Of a DNA stretch of 33,308 nucleotides, positions 17,980 to 26,404 are shown piece after piece. The notes under the pieces are model-generated. The model did not search any database and was not told where the DNA came from. It worked only from the letters and a program-made list of their open reading frames with translations. The stretch spans positions 1 to 33,308 of the forward strand of contig JAISBS010000028.1 in the NCBI GenBank assembly GCA_031266075.1. The letters run 5' to 3'. Numbering within the stretch: position 1 is the first letter of the stretch; the number at the start of each line of letters is the position of its first letter. This stretch comes from Treponema sp. (GTDB lineage: Bacteria > Spirochaetota > Spirochaetia > Treponematales > Breznakiellaceae). The position numbers were made by a program, and so were the translations under genes.

Positions 17980-18766
17980 CAAGAAAAAAGAATCCATCCT
18001 GCGCACCCTGCTGGTCGCGCTGGTGGTAAGCCTTGTGGCTTCGGTTTTCGTAGCGGGTTCCGCGATTTACCTGAAACCCACCCAGCAGGCGAACAGCCTC
18101 CTTGACAAACAGCGGAGCATCCTGTCAATCGCGGGAATTGGGAATCCTGAACTTTCTTCCCGTGAGGTGCAGGAACTTTTTGCCAGCCGCATCAAGGCCC
18201 GGGTAATCGACCTGACTACGGGTGAAGAAAAAACGGACCTGGATCCGGCGGTCTTTGACCCGTTAAAGGCGGCACGGGATCCCAAAACCTCTATTGCCCT
18301 GTCCGGCGAAGAGGATATTGCCAAGGTCATACGCCGCGAACAGTTCACGACAATCTATCTGCTGGAGACCGACGGCCTTATCGAGGCCCTGATTCTCCCG
18401 GTTCGAGGCTACGGCCTCTGGTCCACCCTCTACGGCTTTCTGGCCCTTAAAACCGGCGACCTGAACACCGTGGTGGGCTTCGGATTCTACCAGCACGGGG
18501 AAACGCCGGGCATGGGCGGCGAAGTGGACAACCCCCGGTGGAAGGCCCTCTGGCCCGGCAAAACCGTGTTTGACGAAGCAGGCAAGCCGGTGATCCAGAT
18601 CATCAAGGGCGGCGTGAACCCGGCCAATCCGGCAGTGGGGCATCAGGTTGACGCGCTGTCGGGCGCCACGCTGACCAGCAGGGGCGTGGAACGCCTGCTG
18701 TTATTCTGGCTGGGGGACAAGGGTTTCGGGCCCTATCTCGCCAAACTGCGTCAACAAGGAGTCTAG
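17972..18766 (+). CDS. nqrC: Na+-translocating NADH:quinone oxidoreductase subunit C
   Basis: NqrC has a single membrane anchor and a periplasmic domain with covalent FMN. I use ATG 17972 (264 aa, [10 protein letters not shown]), 8 bp inside the end of nqrB; the longer frame from 17933 merely reads through nqrB. The anchor is about residues 11-33. The flavin motif [10 protein letters not shown] places the FMN on Thr233. [13 protein letters not shown] and [11 protein letters not shown] are also characteristic. The nqrD start follows after 2 bp. All key residues are present. Confidence 0.95.
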   Translation: MSDKKKESILRTLLVALVVSLVASVFVAGSAIYLKPTQQANSLLDKQRSILSIAGIGNPELSSREVQELFASRIKARVIDLTTGEEKTDLDPAVFDPLKAARDPKTSIALSGEEDIAKVIRREQFTTIYLLETDGLIEALILPVRGYGLWSTLYGFLALKTGDLNTVVGFGFYQHGETPGMGGEVDNPRWKALWPGKTVFDEAGKPVIQIIKGGVNPANPAVGHQVDALSGATLTSRGVERLLLFWLGDKGFGPYLAKLRQQGV

Positions 18767-18768
18767 CC

Positions 18769-19437
18769 ATGGAAAAAAAAGAAACTATCAAGGACGTGCT
18801 GTTCGATCCGGTTTTTAACAACAACCCCATCGCCCAGCAAATTCTCGGCGTATGTTCGGCGCTGGCGGTTACCTCGGGCCTGAAAACGGCGCTGGTCATG
18901 GCAATCTGCCTGACCCTGGTTACCGCTTTTTCCAGCTTTTTCATTTCCCTGATCCGCAACCAGATTCCCAGCTCCATCCGCATGATCGTGCAAATGGTCA
19001 TCATTGCGTCGCTGGTCATTCTGGTTGATCAGGTGCTTAAAGCCTTTGTCTTTTCGCTGTCCAAGCAACTTTCCGTTTACGTGGGACTGATCATCACCAA
19101 CTGTATCGTTATGGGCCGGGCGGAAGCCTATGCCATGCAGAACCCACCCATCCGCTCCTTCCTGGACGGCATCGGTAACGGGCTTGGCTATTCCCTCATA
19201 CTGATTACGCTGGGCGCATTCCGGGAACTGCTTGGCGCGGGGAAACTGCTGGGCATTACGATTCTGCCGCCCGTCAACGAAGGCGGCTGGTATCTGCCCA
19301 ACAGCCTGCTCCTGATGCCGCCGTCGGCCTTTTTCCTCATCGGCCTTCTTATCTGGGCCCTGCGCAGCTGGAAAAAAGATCAGCGGGAAGAAGCGCCGTT
19401 TGAACTGGCGCCGCAATTTTCGGAACAGGATAATTAG
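18769..19437 (+). CDS. nqrD: Na+-translocating NADH:quinone oxidoreductase subunit D
   Basis: NqrD and NqrE are paired inverted-topology membrane subunits that hold an iron centre between them. The 222-aa protein has about six hydrophobic segments. The two iron-ligating cysteines fall at Cys29 ([10 protein letters not shown]) and Cys112 ([12 protein letters not shown]), the same numbers I recall for Vibrio NqrD. AGGAG precedes the ATG. The hydrophilic C-terminal ~25 residues are charged. Its neighbours and length are typical of an nqr operon. Confidence 0.96.
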   Translation: MEKKETIKDVLFDPVFNNNPIAQQILGVCSALAVTSGLKTALVMAICLTLVTAFSSFFISLIRNQIPSSIRMIVQMVIIASLVILVDQVLKAFVFSLSKQLSVYVGLIITNCIVMGRAEAYAMQNPPIRSFLDGIGNGLGYSLILITLGAFRELLGAGKLLGITILPPVNEGGWYLPNSLLLMPPSAFFLIGLLIWALRSWKKDQREEAPFELAPQFSEQDN

Positions 19438-19449
19438 GGGGAAACAGAC

Positions 19450-20058
19450 ATGGAACATTTATTGAGCCTTTTCGTACGCGCCCTCTTTATCGAAAACATG
19501 GCCCTGGCCTTCTTTTTGGGTATGTGTTCTTTCATCATGATATCCAAAAAGGTGGATACGGCCATCAGTCTGGGGATTGCGATTATTTTGGTTCAGGTCA
19601 TTACCGTCCCGGTGAACAATCTGGTGTATAACTACCTGCTCCGTGACGGGGCGCTGGCCTGGGCGGGACTGCCGGATCTGGATTTATCGTATCTGGGCTT
19701 CCTCACCTATATCGGCGTTATCGCCGCCATTGTGCAGATTCTGGAAATGACAATGGACAAATATATGCCCAAACTGTATAACACGCTGGGTATCTTTTTG
19801 CCGCTGATTACCGTGAACTGTATCATCATGGCCGGATCGCTCTTTATGGTGGAACGGGACTACACATTTTCCGAAAGTGTGGTCTACGGCTTCGGTTCCG
19901 GCGCTTCCTGGGCACTGGCGATTGCGCTCTTGGCCGGGATACGGGAAAAACTAAAATACAGCCATGTGCCTGCGGGACTCCAGGGAAAGGGGATCACCTT
20001 TATCACCATCGGTTTGATGGCCCTGGGTTTCATGTGCTTTTCCGGCATACAGCTTTAA
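19450..20058 (+). CDS. nqrE: Na+-translocating NADH:quinone oxidoreductase subunit E
   Basis: This is the partner of NqrD in the membrane core. It has 202 aa, about six hydrophobic segments, and the cysteines Cys26 (FFLGMCSFI) and Cys124 (TVNCIIMAG) that complete the D/E iron site. The N-terminal [19 protein letters not shown] and the [16 protein letters not shown] segments are family signatures. The loop at 62-80 is short and acidic. A GGGGA SD is nine bases before the ATG. It is followed after 9 bp by nqrF. Confidence 0.96.
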   Translation: MEHLLSLFVRALFIENMALAFFLGMCSFIMISKKVDTAISLGIAIILVQVITVPVNNLVYNYLLRDGALAWAGLPDLDLSYLGFLTYIGVIAAIVQILEMTMDKYMPKLYNTLGIFLPLITVNCIIMAGSLFMVERDYTFSESVVYGFGSGASWALAIALLAGIREKLKYSHVPAGLQGKGITFITIGLMALGFMCFSGIQL

Positions 20059-20067
20059 GGAGACACG

Positions 20068-21300
20068 ATGAACACTCAGGAAATTTACCTTGCCATCGGG
20101 ATGTTTACCGCCGTGGTTATGGCTTTGGCGGTCATTATCCTTGTCGCCCGCGCCGCCCTGGTCAGCACCGGCGACGTAACGATTGAGATCAACGGCGAAA
20201 AAAACATTACCGTCCCCGCCGGGGGAAAGCTCCTGCATACGCTGGCGGCCCAGAGCATCTACCTGTCCTCCGCCTGCGGCGGCGGCGGCACCTGCGGCCA
20301 GTGCAAATGCCAGGTTCTGGAAGGGGGCGGCGATTTGCTGTCCACGGAGGAGCCCCATTTTACCCGCCGCCAGGCCAGGGATCACTGGCGGCTCGGCTGC
20401 CAGACCCCGGTCAAACAGAACATGAAGATCACCGTTTCCGAAGATGTGTTTGGGGTTAAAAAATTCGAATGTACGGTAGAATCCAACCCCAGCGTGGCCA
20501 CGTTTATCAAAGAGCTTACCCTGCGCCTGCCGGCGGGGGAGGACGTGAATTTCCGGGCCGGCGGCTATATGCAGCTCGAATGTCCGCCCCATGTGGTGAA
20601 CTACAAGGATTTTGACATTCAGACCGAATACCGGGGCGACTGGGACAAATTCAAGCTCTGGCGTTATGTCTCCAAGGTGGACGAAACGGTTACGCGGGCC
20701 TATTCCATGGCCAACTACCCGGAAGAAAAGGGGGTGGTTAAATTCAATATCCGCGTTGCCGCGCCGCCGCCCCGGACCCCCGATGTGCCGCCGGGGAAAA
20801 TGTCCTCCTACGTGTTCAACCTGAAACCGGGGGACAAGGTGAATGTCTACGGACCCTTCGGCGATTTTTTCGCCCGGGACACCGACGCGGAAATGGTCTT
20901 TATCGGCGGCGGCGCGGGGATGGCCCCCATGCGGTCCCATATCTTTGATCAGCTCAAGCGCCTGAAAACGAAGCGGAAAACCAGCTTCTGGTACGGGGCC
21001 CGCTCCCTGAGGGAAGCCTTTTATGTAGAAGAATTCGACCGGCTCCAGGCGGAAAACCCCAATTTTGTCTGGCATCTGGCCCTGTCCGATCCCCTGCCGG
21101 AAGACAAGTGGACCGGATTGACCGGATTCATCCACAATGTGCTGTATGAAAATTACCTGAAAGATCACCCTGCCCCGGAGGATTGCGAGTACTATATGTG
21201 CGGCCCGCCTATGATGTCCTCCGCCGCAATCAAGATGCTCACCGATTTGGGCGTGGAGCGCGACAACATCATCTTTGATGATTTTGGCGGCGGCGGCTGA
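20068..21300 (+). CDS. nqrF: Na+-translocating NADH:quinone oxidoreductase subunit F (NADH dehydrogenase, 2Fe-2S/FAD)
   Basis: NqrF oxidises NADH and feeds electrons into the complex. The 410-aa protein has one N-terminal membrane helix (about 5-30), a ferredoxin domain whose 2Fe-2S ligands are Cys70, Cys76, Cys79 and Cys111 ([15 protein letters not shown] and RLGCQTP), an FAD domain with Arg210-Ala-Tyr-Ser, and an NADH-binding domain with [12 protein letters not shown] and YYMCGPPMM. These cysteine positions agree with Vibrio NqrF. AGGAG lies five bases before the ATG. A strong terminator follows 18 bp after the stop, ending the nqrABCDEF unit. Confidence 0.97.
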   Translation: MNTQEIYLAIGMFTAVVMALAVIILVARAALVSTGDVTIEINGEKNITVPAGGKLLHTLAAQSIYLSSACGGGGTCGQCKCQVLEGGGDLLSTEEPHFTRRQARDHWRLGCQTPVKQNMKITVSEDVFGVKKFECTVESNPSVATFIKELTLRLPAGEDVNFRAGGYMQLECPPHVVNYKDFDIQTEYRGDWDKFKLWRYVSKVDETVTRAYSMANYPEEKGVVKFNIRVAAPPPRTPDVPPGKMSSYVFNLKPGDKVNVYGPFGDFFARDTDAEMVFIGGGAGMAPMRSHIFDQLKRLKTKRKTSFWYGARSLREAFYVEEFDRLQAENPNFVWHLALSDPLPEDKWTGLTGFIHNVLYENYLKDHPAPEDCEYYMCGPPMMSSAAIKMLTDLGVERDNIIFDDFGGGG

Positions 21301-21318
21301 TAACCGGTTGTGTTCAGG

Positions 21319-21359
21319 GCGCCTTCAAAACCCCGGCGGGGTTTTGAAGGCGCTTTTTT
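21319..21359 (+). terminator. Intrinsic terminator after nqrF
   Basis: A perfect 16-bp stem (21319-21334 with 21338-21353; left arm GCGCCTTCAAAACCCC) encloses the loop GGC and is followed by six T residues. It is the clearest terminator in the window and separates nqrF from nqrM. Confidence 0.92.
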
Positions 21360-21432
21360 CGTACCGGGGGTGTAATACCCGGGAACCCGCCCGCGGCGAA
21401 CCGAAGATTCGGGGCCCCGAGGATTTTCAGAT

Positions 21433-21552
21433 GGGACTGTTCCAAAACTTCAGTTTTTGGAACAGTTGCCTTGAATTGAGGGGGAAAACCGGTCAAGACC
21501 CGGTTTTTCCGGGAGCTTGTTCCGAAACCGGCCAGGTTTTGGAACAAGCTCA
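21433..21552 (+). repeat. Composite two-hairpin element upstream of nqrM
   Basis: Hairpin 1 is ACTGTTCCAAAA (21436-21447) paired with TTTTGGAACAGT (21455-21466). The linker GTTGCCTTGAATT and a CCGGTC..GACCCGG stretch follow. Hairpin 2 pairs GAGCTTGTTCCGAAACC (21513-21529) with GGTTTTGGAACAAGCTC (21535-21551), with one G.T pair, and runs into ATTTTTT just before the nqrM SD. The unit is shared with 2991-3064 and 30137-30220. The final hairpin plus T-run could also terminate or attenuate transcription ahead of nqrM. Confidence 0.75.
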
Positions 21553-21571
21553 GATTTTTTAAGGGAAAAAA

Positions 21572-21763
21572 ATGCTGGCAACCGTATTGATAAGCTTTGG
21601 GATTGTTCTTGTGGTGGTGCTTGGTATGTCCATCGGCGTCCTCCTGGGACGCAAACCCCTTTCCGAAGGGGGCTGTTGCGACGGTTCGGGTACAAAGGCC
21701 GAATGTGCGGGGTGTGAAAAATACGACAAAAACGGCCCGCCGCCGGGGTGCGCCAAAACCTGA
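21572..21763 (+). CDS. nqrM: NqrM-like Na+-NQR maturation protein (DUF539 family)
   Basis: NqrM is a small membrane protein required to assemble the iron site of NqrD/NqrE. This 63-aa product has one N-terminal membrane helix (about 3-25) running into SIGVLLGRKPL, the family hallmark, and then a Cys-rich tail with Cys35, Cys36, Cys45, Cys48 and Cys60. The family normally has four conserved cysteines; the fifth is extra and the tail is Gly/Pro-rich. GGGA lies five to six bases before the ATG. It sits next to nqrF but beyond a terminator and a hairpin element, so it may be expressed separately. The call rests on the helix-RKP-Cys pattern and context. Confidence 0.85.
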   Translation: MLATVLISFGIVLVVVLGMSIGVLLGRKPLSEGGCCDGSGTKAECAGCEKYDKNGPPPGCAKT

Positions 21764-21778
21764 GGCCCCACAATTTAT

Positions 21779-21806
21779 TTGACATTTATGACAAATATGG
21801 TAAAAT
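21779..21806 (+). promoter_or_regulatory. Sigma70-type promoter upstream of menA
   Basis: A perfect TTGACA (21779-21784) is followed after 16 bp by TAAAAT (21801-21806). It begins 15 bp after the nqrM stop, in an AT-rich patch. The predicted start lies about 20 nt before the menA ATG. Confidence 0.7.
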
Positions 21807-21833
21807 ACGGCGAGAGGTAATCCCCTGCAAAAG

Positions 21834-22778
21834 ATGACACCCCTGTTGGCCCTGCGGCTGGCGGCGCCCCATACCTGGCCCCCCGCATCCATAACGCCTG
21901 CAATCCTCGGCGTCCTTTTGGCGCTGGATTTTACCGGGCGCGCCCCGCCGCTCCTCTCCGCCGCTCTGTTCCTGATCGTGATCCTGATGCAGTCGGCGGC
22001 CAATACCTTTAACGATTACGCCGATTTTGTCAAAGGGCTTGATACCAAAGAAAATTCCGGCGAACCGGAAGACGCGGTGCTGGTATACAACCGCCTGGAC
22101 CCGAAATCCGCGCTGTACCTCGCCGCCGGCTTCCTCGCCGCCGCGGGCCTTTTGGGGGCCTATGTGGTTGTTTCAAGCGGCCCGGCCTCCCTGTTCGTCG
22201 GGTTTGCGGGCGCCGCGGCGCTGATCCTCTATTCAATAAGCCCCCGGCCCGTTTCCTTCCTGCCTCTGGGCGAGCTGGTTTCCGGCTTTGTCATGGGGGG
22301 GCTTATCCCTTTTGGGGTCCATGCGGCGCTGACGGGAAGCGTTGACCCAGTGGTCATCATCCTCAGCGTCCCCTGTATCATCGGCGTGGGCCTGGTGATG
22401 ATGACCAACAACCTCTGCGACATCGAGCGGGATCAGCGGGCCGGGCGAAAAACTCTTCCCGTTCTCCTTGGCCGGGAACGGGCCCGGAAATTGTACCTTT
22501 TCCTCTTCCTCCTGATGATCCTGTCCCTGCCTGCCATCGGCCTGTGGCAGTTCGGCTTTACCGTTCTTGGCATCGTCCCGGCGTTGATTGCCGGGCTGCC
22601 CCTTTTCAGGCGCCTTTTCCGCCTTGACTACCTTCACACCCAGCGGGCCCTGTGTTTTAAAACGATTATTCTGGCCGATCTGCTGGCTTACGCCGCCTAT
22701 TTTATGATGATTCTCCCGCATATTCTGATACAATTTTCCGGCAAGGAAGAATGGTTATGGCTGCTTTCGATAAAATAG
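21834..22778 (+). CDS. menA: UbiA-family prenyltransferase, probable 1,4-dihydroxy-2-naphthoate polyprenyltransferase
   Basis: MenA attaches the polyprenyl tail to 1,4-dihydroxy-2-naphthoate in the membrane, giving demethylmenaquinone. The 314-aa protein has eight or nine hydrophobic segments and both Asp-rich motifs: NTFNDYADFVKGLD (Asp61, Asp64, Asp70) and NNLCDIERDQRAGRKTLP (Asp196, Asp200). The N-terminal APHTWPPASITPAILG and LGELVSGFVMGGLIPFG match MenA more than UbiA or heme O synthase. Its end overlaps the prenyl synthase gene, which would supply the tail. The SD (GAGAGG) is rather far from the ATG, so the start is not certain. No other quinone head-group genes are in the window. Confidence 0.85.
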   Translation: MTPLLALRLAAPHTWPPASITPAILGVLLALDFTGRAPPLLSAALFLIVILMQSAANTFNDYADFVKGLDTKENSGEPEDAVLVYNRLDPKSALYLAAGFLAAAGLLGAYVVVSSGPASLFVGFAGAAALILYSISPRPVSFLPLGELVSGFVMGGLIPFGVHAALTGSVDPVVIILSVPCIIGVGLVMMTNNLCDIERDQRAGRKTLPVLLGRERARKLYLFLFLLMILSLPAIGLWQFGFTVLGIVPALIAGLPLFRRLFRLDYLHTQRALCFKTIILADLLAYAAYFMMILPHILIQFSGKEEWLWLLSIK

Positions 22779-23743
22779 AAGGACTTTCGGACGATCTAAA
22801 GCTCGTGGATGTCTATGTGGACGAGTACCTGCGGGATGAAAGCGGCCATACGGCCCTCCGCTCTGTGCTGAACACAATCACCACCGGGGGGGGCAAAAAA
22901 GTCCGGCCCCTGGTTCTGCTGCTTTCGGGCCGTTTCGGCCCCAAATGGCCCAAATGCCGGGACCAGCTCTGCAAAATGGGGGCCACAGTGGAAATGATCC
23001 ACACCGCCTCCCTGATCCATGACGATATTGTGGACGATTCCCCCCTGCGCCGGGGCAGGCCGACAGTGCAGTCCAAATTCGGCAAAGAAATGGCGGTCTA
23101 TGCGGGCGATTTTGTACTCAGCCGCATCGTCTTCTACCTTTTTAAAGAAGCTTCCATTGAAGCGGGTATGCTGCTGGCAAAAACCGTGGAAAGTATGTGC
23201 TACGGGGAAATAGGCCAGTACGCCCATGCCTATGACACGAAAGTGACGGTGGAAGACTATTTGTCCAATATTTTCGGCAAAACCGCCTCCCTTTTTGTGG
23301 CTGCCTGCGGGATCGGGGCTATGGAAAGCGGCTGCGGCGAAAAAACGTCGATGATATTGCGGCAGGTGGGCGAACATATCGGCTATCTGTTCCAGCTCCG
23401 GGACGACCTTTTGAATATTATCTCCACCGGCGACCGGGAGGGGAAACCGGTTCACAGCGACTTTATCAACGGGACCTACACCCTACCCATCCTCCACGCC
23501 CTCCATCACCCCAGCGGCCACCGCCTGCGGGAGGTTATCCACACTATCGGCTCCGGGGCGGCGGTTTCGGACTGCATCAAAGAGGAGATACAGGACATTT
23601 TGAATTCCTCCCGGGGCATCGAATTTACCCGGGAAACCATCCGGTGCCACGCGGAACAGGCCGGGGAACTTCTGAGTTCCCTGCCGGAAGGGCCGGCCCG
23701 TCAGGGTTTTTACGAGATTCTTGACCGCCTGACCGCCGATTAA
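22757..23743 (+). CDS. Trans-polyprenyl diphosphate synthase (quinone side chain)
   Basis: It builds a long all-trans isoprenoid diphosphate from IPP. I take ATG 22757 because AGGA is then nine bases upstream; ATG 22751 is too close. The 328-aa protein has the first Asp-rich motif at 89-94 (HDDIVDD) followed by LRRGRPTVQSKFG, and a second motif at 216-220 that reads DDLLN instead of DDxxD. The usual Lys of GKxTLP is replaced (NGTYTLPIL), as in some HepT-like enzymes. It overlaps the menA end by 22 bp, so the pair is co-translated and likely makes the menaquinone tail. Chain length cannot be read reliably; small Ala80-83 residues before DDxxD suggest a long product. Confidence 0.88.
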   Translation: MAAFDKIEGLSDDLKLVDVYVDEYLRDESGHTALRSVLNTITTGGGKKVRPLVLLLSGRFGPKWPKCRDQLCKMGATVEMIHTASLIHDDIVDDSPLRRGRPTVQSKFGKEMAVYAGDFVLSRIVFYLFKEASIEAGMLLAKTVESMCYGEIGQYAHAYDTKVTVEDYLSNIFGKTASLFVAACGIGAMESGCGEKTSMILRQVGEHIGYLFQLRDDLLNIISTGDREGKPVHSDFINGTYTLPILHALHHPSGHRLREVIHTIGSGAAVSDCIKEEIQDILNSSRGIEFTRETIRCHAEQAGELLSSLPEGPARQGFYEILDRLTAD

Positions 23744-23792
23744 CCGAATTTGTGGACAAAAAGCGCAAAGTACCGGCGAATTTTAATTTTTC

Positions 23793-23821
23793 TTGACGAT
23801 TTTTTCGCTCTGTGGTACACT
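23793..23821 (+). promoter_or_regulatory. Sigma70-type promoter for cydAB(DC)
   Basis: TTGACG (23793-23798) and TACACT (23816-23821) are separated by exactly 17 bp, in an AT-rich patch between the prenyl synthase stop and cydA. It leaves a leader of about 75 nt. No clear Fnr- or Rex-type palindrome is seen around it. Confidence 0.75.
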
Positions 23822-23844
23822 AACTATGCCCAAAAGTATCAGTT

Positions 23845-23872
23845 CTCCGTAAGGAGCGGGGTTTTTTAACCC
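23845..23872 (+). promoter_or_regulatory. Two short hairpins in the cydA leader
   Basis: CTCC-GTAA-GGAG (23845-23856) is followed directly by GGGTT-TTTT-AACCC (23859-23872). Both lie between the promoter and the cydA SD. The first stem contains a GGAG sequence but no start codon near it. A regulatory role is possible but unproven. Confidence 0.35.
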
Positions 23873-23903
23873 TGTATACGACTTAAAAGCAATGGAGGGA
23901 AGT

Positions 23904-25304
23904 ATGGAAGGACTTTTTCTTGCGAGACTGCAGTTTGCCGCAACTTCAGTGTACCACTTTTTCTTTGTGCCTCTGACTCTTGGTCTGGGTATTCTGGTAG
24001 CGATTATGCAAACCCGCTATGTCCAGACCGATGACGAGAAGTACAAAAAAATGACGTTGTTCTGGGGTAAACTGTACCTGATCAATTTCGCCATGGGCGT
24101 GGTTACCGGGATTGTCCAGGAATTCCACTTTGGAATGAACTGGGCGGGGTATTCCGCGTTTGTCGGCGATATATTTGGAGCCCCCTTGGCTATCGAAGCC
24201 CTGCTCGCGTTCTTTCTCGAGTCGACTTTTCTGGGTGTCTGGATCTTCGGCTGGAACCGGCTGTCGAAAAAGGTGCATCTGGCCAGTATCTGGCTGGTAG
24301 CCTTTGCCTCGAACCTGTCGGCGTTCTGGATCCTGGTGGCCAACTCCTTTATGCAGGCTCCGGTAGGTTTTGAAATGGCGGCGGACGGAAGCCGGGCCTT
24401 GATGAACAATTTCCCGGCCCTGCTCACCAACCCCCATGCGCTGTTCCAGTTTTTCCACGTCATCACGGCGGGTCTGGTTACCGCAGCCTTCTTTATCATG
24501 GGGATCAGCGCGTATCACCTGATAAAGAAAAACAACCCCGACTTCTTCAAGAAATCCTTTAAATACGGCGCGGTGGCCGGGATTATCGCGGGAATTCTGG
24601 TCTCGGTTATCGGACATCTCCAGGGCCAGTATCTGACCCACTCCCAGCCCATGAAGATGGCGGCGGCGGAAGCCCTCTGGGACACCGCGGATCCTGCCTC
24701 GCTGGCAATCGTGGCCGGAATTGACGAAGCGAACAAGACCAACACCTGGGAAATCGCCATTCCCGGCGGTTTAAGCTTCATGAATTTCTACAGCTTTACC
24801 TCCGGAGAGGTACAGGGGATCAACCAGCTGCAGGCCCAATACGACGCGGAATTCCGGGAGAAATTCGGGGATGACTACAAAGAAGTACTGGGGACGGATT
24901 CTTTCATTCCTCCGGTGGGCCTGACCTTCTGGAGCTTCCGCATCATGTTCGGCCTGGCTATCGTAATGGCCCTGCTGGGGCTTTTGGCGGTGATTTTCAC
25001 GGCCAAGGGGACGCTGGAAAAACAGACATGGTACCTCAAGATCATGTTCCCGGCCCTGTTCCTGCCCTACATCGCCAGCAGTTTCGGGTGGATTATGGCG
25101 GAAGTTGGCCGCCAGCCCTGGGTGGTCTACGGCCTGCAAACCGTACAGCAGGGCCTGTCCGATTTGCCCCTGTCATTTCTCGTGATCTCGTTTACGGGAT
25201 TCGTGGTTATCTACACGGCGTTGGCTATTGTTGACGTGTATTTGCTGATGAAGGCTTCCGGAAAATTTCCGGCTGAATCCGGCGCCGATTCGCAAGAAGC
25301 ATAG
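23904..25304 (+). CDS. cydA: Cytochrome bd quinol oxidase subunit I
   Basis: CydA oxidises quinol and, with hemes b558, b595 and d, reduces oxygen to water at the inner membrane. The ATG at 23904 follows GGAGGG by four to five bases; an ATG 12 bp earlier contains that SD and is rejected. From 23904 the protein is 466 aa. Heme ligands are visible: His18 (TSVYHFFFVPLTLGL), His185 (FQFFHVITAG) and Met348 (FWSFRIMFG). GRQPW (402-406) and the Q-loop residues QPMKMAAAEALW (248 onward) are intact. The Q-loop is of the short type. About nine membrane helices are predicted. cydB follows after 11 bp. Confidence 0.97.
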   Translation: MEGLFLARLQFAATSVYHFFFVPLTLGLGILVAIMQTRYVQTDDEKYKKMTLFWGKLYLINFAMGVVTGIVQEFHFGMNWAGYSAFVGDIFGAPLAIEALLAFFLESTFLGVWIFGWNRLSKKVHLASIWLVAFASNLSAFWILVANSFMQAPVGFEMAADGSRALMNNFPALLTNPHALFQFFHVITAGLVTAAFFIMGISAYHLIKKNNPDFFKKSFKYGAVAGIIAGILVSVIGHLQGQYLTHSQPMKMAAAEALWDTADPASLAIVAGIDEANKTNTWEIAIPGGLSFMNFYSFTSGEVQGINQLQAQYDAEFREKFGDDYKEVLGTDSFIPPVGLTFWSFRIMFGLAIVMALLGLLAVIFTAKGTLEKQTWYLKIMFPALFLPYIASSFGWIMAEVGRQPWVVYGLQTVQQGLSDLPLSFLVISFTGFVVIYTALAIVDVYLLMKASGKFPAESGADSQEA

Positions 25305-25315
25305 GAGGGAGAGGA

Positions 25316-26398
25316 ATGGACGGAAATATTTTTCAACTGATTTGGTTTCTTCTGGTAGCAGTTCTGTTTACGGGATTTCTGTTTCTGGAAGGTTTTGACT
25401 ACGGCGTGGGGATGCTGGTTCCCTTTGCCGGCAAAGACGATAAGGAACGCCGGATCGTGATCAACAGTATCGGCCCTTTCTGGGACGGTAACGAGGTCTG
25501 GCTTCTGACGGCGGGGGGAGCGATTTTCGCGGCCTTCCCCCTGTGGTACTCGACCCTGTTCAGCAAGTTTTATCTGGCCCTGTTTTTGATCCTTGTGGGC
25601 CTGATTCTCCGGGGTGTGGCCTTTGAATTCCACAGCAAGAGCAAGAACCCCAAATGGCGGACCTGCTGGGACTGGGCTTTCAGCATCGGCAGTTTCCTCC
25701 CCGCCCTGCTCTGGGGCGTGGCGGTGGCCAATCTGATCCGGGGAGTTGTCCTGCCGACCGCCGAACCGCTCGGCCAGTGGAGCGCGGCTACCCAATGGGG
25801 TTTCTTCTTTAGCCTGCTCCATCCCTTCTGTCTGCTCGGCGGGGTGGTAACCTTCCTGCTGTTCCTCTACCACGGGGCGTGTTTCCTGACCCTCAAGGTC
25901 GGAGACGAGACGGTTCTGGCCCGGGCCAAAAAAATAGCCCTCAGGACCGGCATTATCCTGATTCCGGTAACGGTGCTGTGGGTTGTGTACGCGCTGTTCC
26001 AGACGACGATTCTTTTCTCGCCAAACGAGGCGGGAGAAATCGCTCTTCAACCGAAATGGTTAGCCATTATCACGGTGGCGCTGGCGGCGGTGGCTCTGCT
26101 GGTTTCCGTTTTCGCCCAGTGGAAGCAGAAATTCGGTTTGGCCTTTGTCAGCGTGGCCCTGATGATCGTTTTCGTAACGGCAACGGTATTTGCCATTATG
26201 TTCCCCAATGTTCTGATCTTCCGGAATATTCCCGCAGCGAGCCTGAACATCTACAATGCGTCTTCCAGTCTTTACACCCTGAAGATTATGACCATTGTGG
26301 CGGCGATCTTTACGCCGATTGTACTGCTGTACCAAATCTGGAATTTCTGGGTATTCAAAAAACGGGTTACCAACGATCCCAAGGATCTGGTGTATTAG
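25316..26398 (+). CDS. cydB: Cytochrome bd quinol oxidase subunit II
   Basis: CydB is the structural membrane partner of CydA. The 360-aa protein begins with the conserved FLLVAVLFTGFLFLEGFDYG followed by GVGMLVPF, and has about eight to nine hydrophobic segments; the motif GPFWDGNEVWLLTAGGAIFAAFP... is recognisable (about residues 49-70). Its length fits the family. A strong GGAGGGAGAGG precedes the ATG. The cydD start lies only 6 bp past the stop, implying one transcript for all four cyd genes. Confidence 0.97.
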   Translation: MDGNIFQLIWFLLVAVLFTGFLFLEGFDYGVGMLVPFAGKDDKERRIVINSIGPFWDGNEVWLLTAGGAIFAAFPLWYSTLFSKFYLALFLILVGLILRGVAFEFHSKSKNPKWRTCWDWAFSIGSFLPALLWGVAVANLIRGVVLPTAEPLGQWSAATQWGFFFSLLHPFCLLGGVVTFLLFLYHGACFLTLKVGDETVLARAKKIALRTGIILIPVTVLWVVYALFQTTILFSPNEAGEIALQPKWLAIITVALAAVALLVSVFAQWKQKFGLAFVSVALMIVFVTATVFAIMFPNVLIFRNIPAASLNIYNASSSLYTLKIMTIVAAIFTPIVLLYQIWNFWVFKKRVTNDPKDLVY

Positions 26399-26404
26399 CC
26401 GGGG

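Noticed and set aside
19951-21168. 405-aa minus-strand frame antisense to nqrE/nqrF
   Set aside because: It crosses two well-supported genes whose cofactor cysteines are intact, and no SD or motif supports it.
23744-23830. Rex or Fnr operator at the cyd promoter
   Set aside because: TTTGTGG...GCGCAAA near 23750-23770 is only a partial palindrome with wrong spacing, so no operator is claimed.
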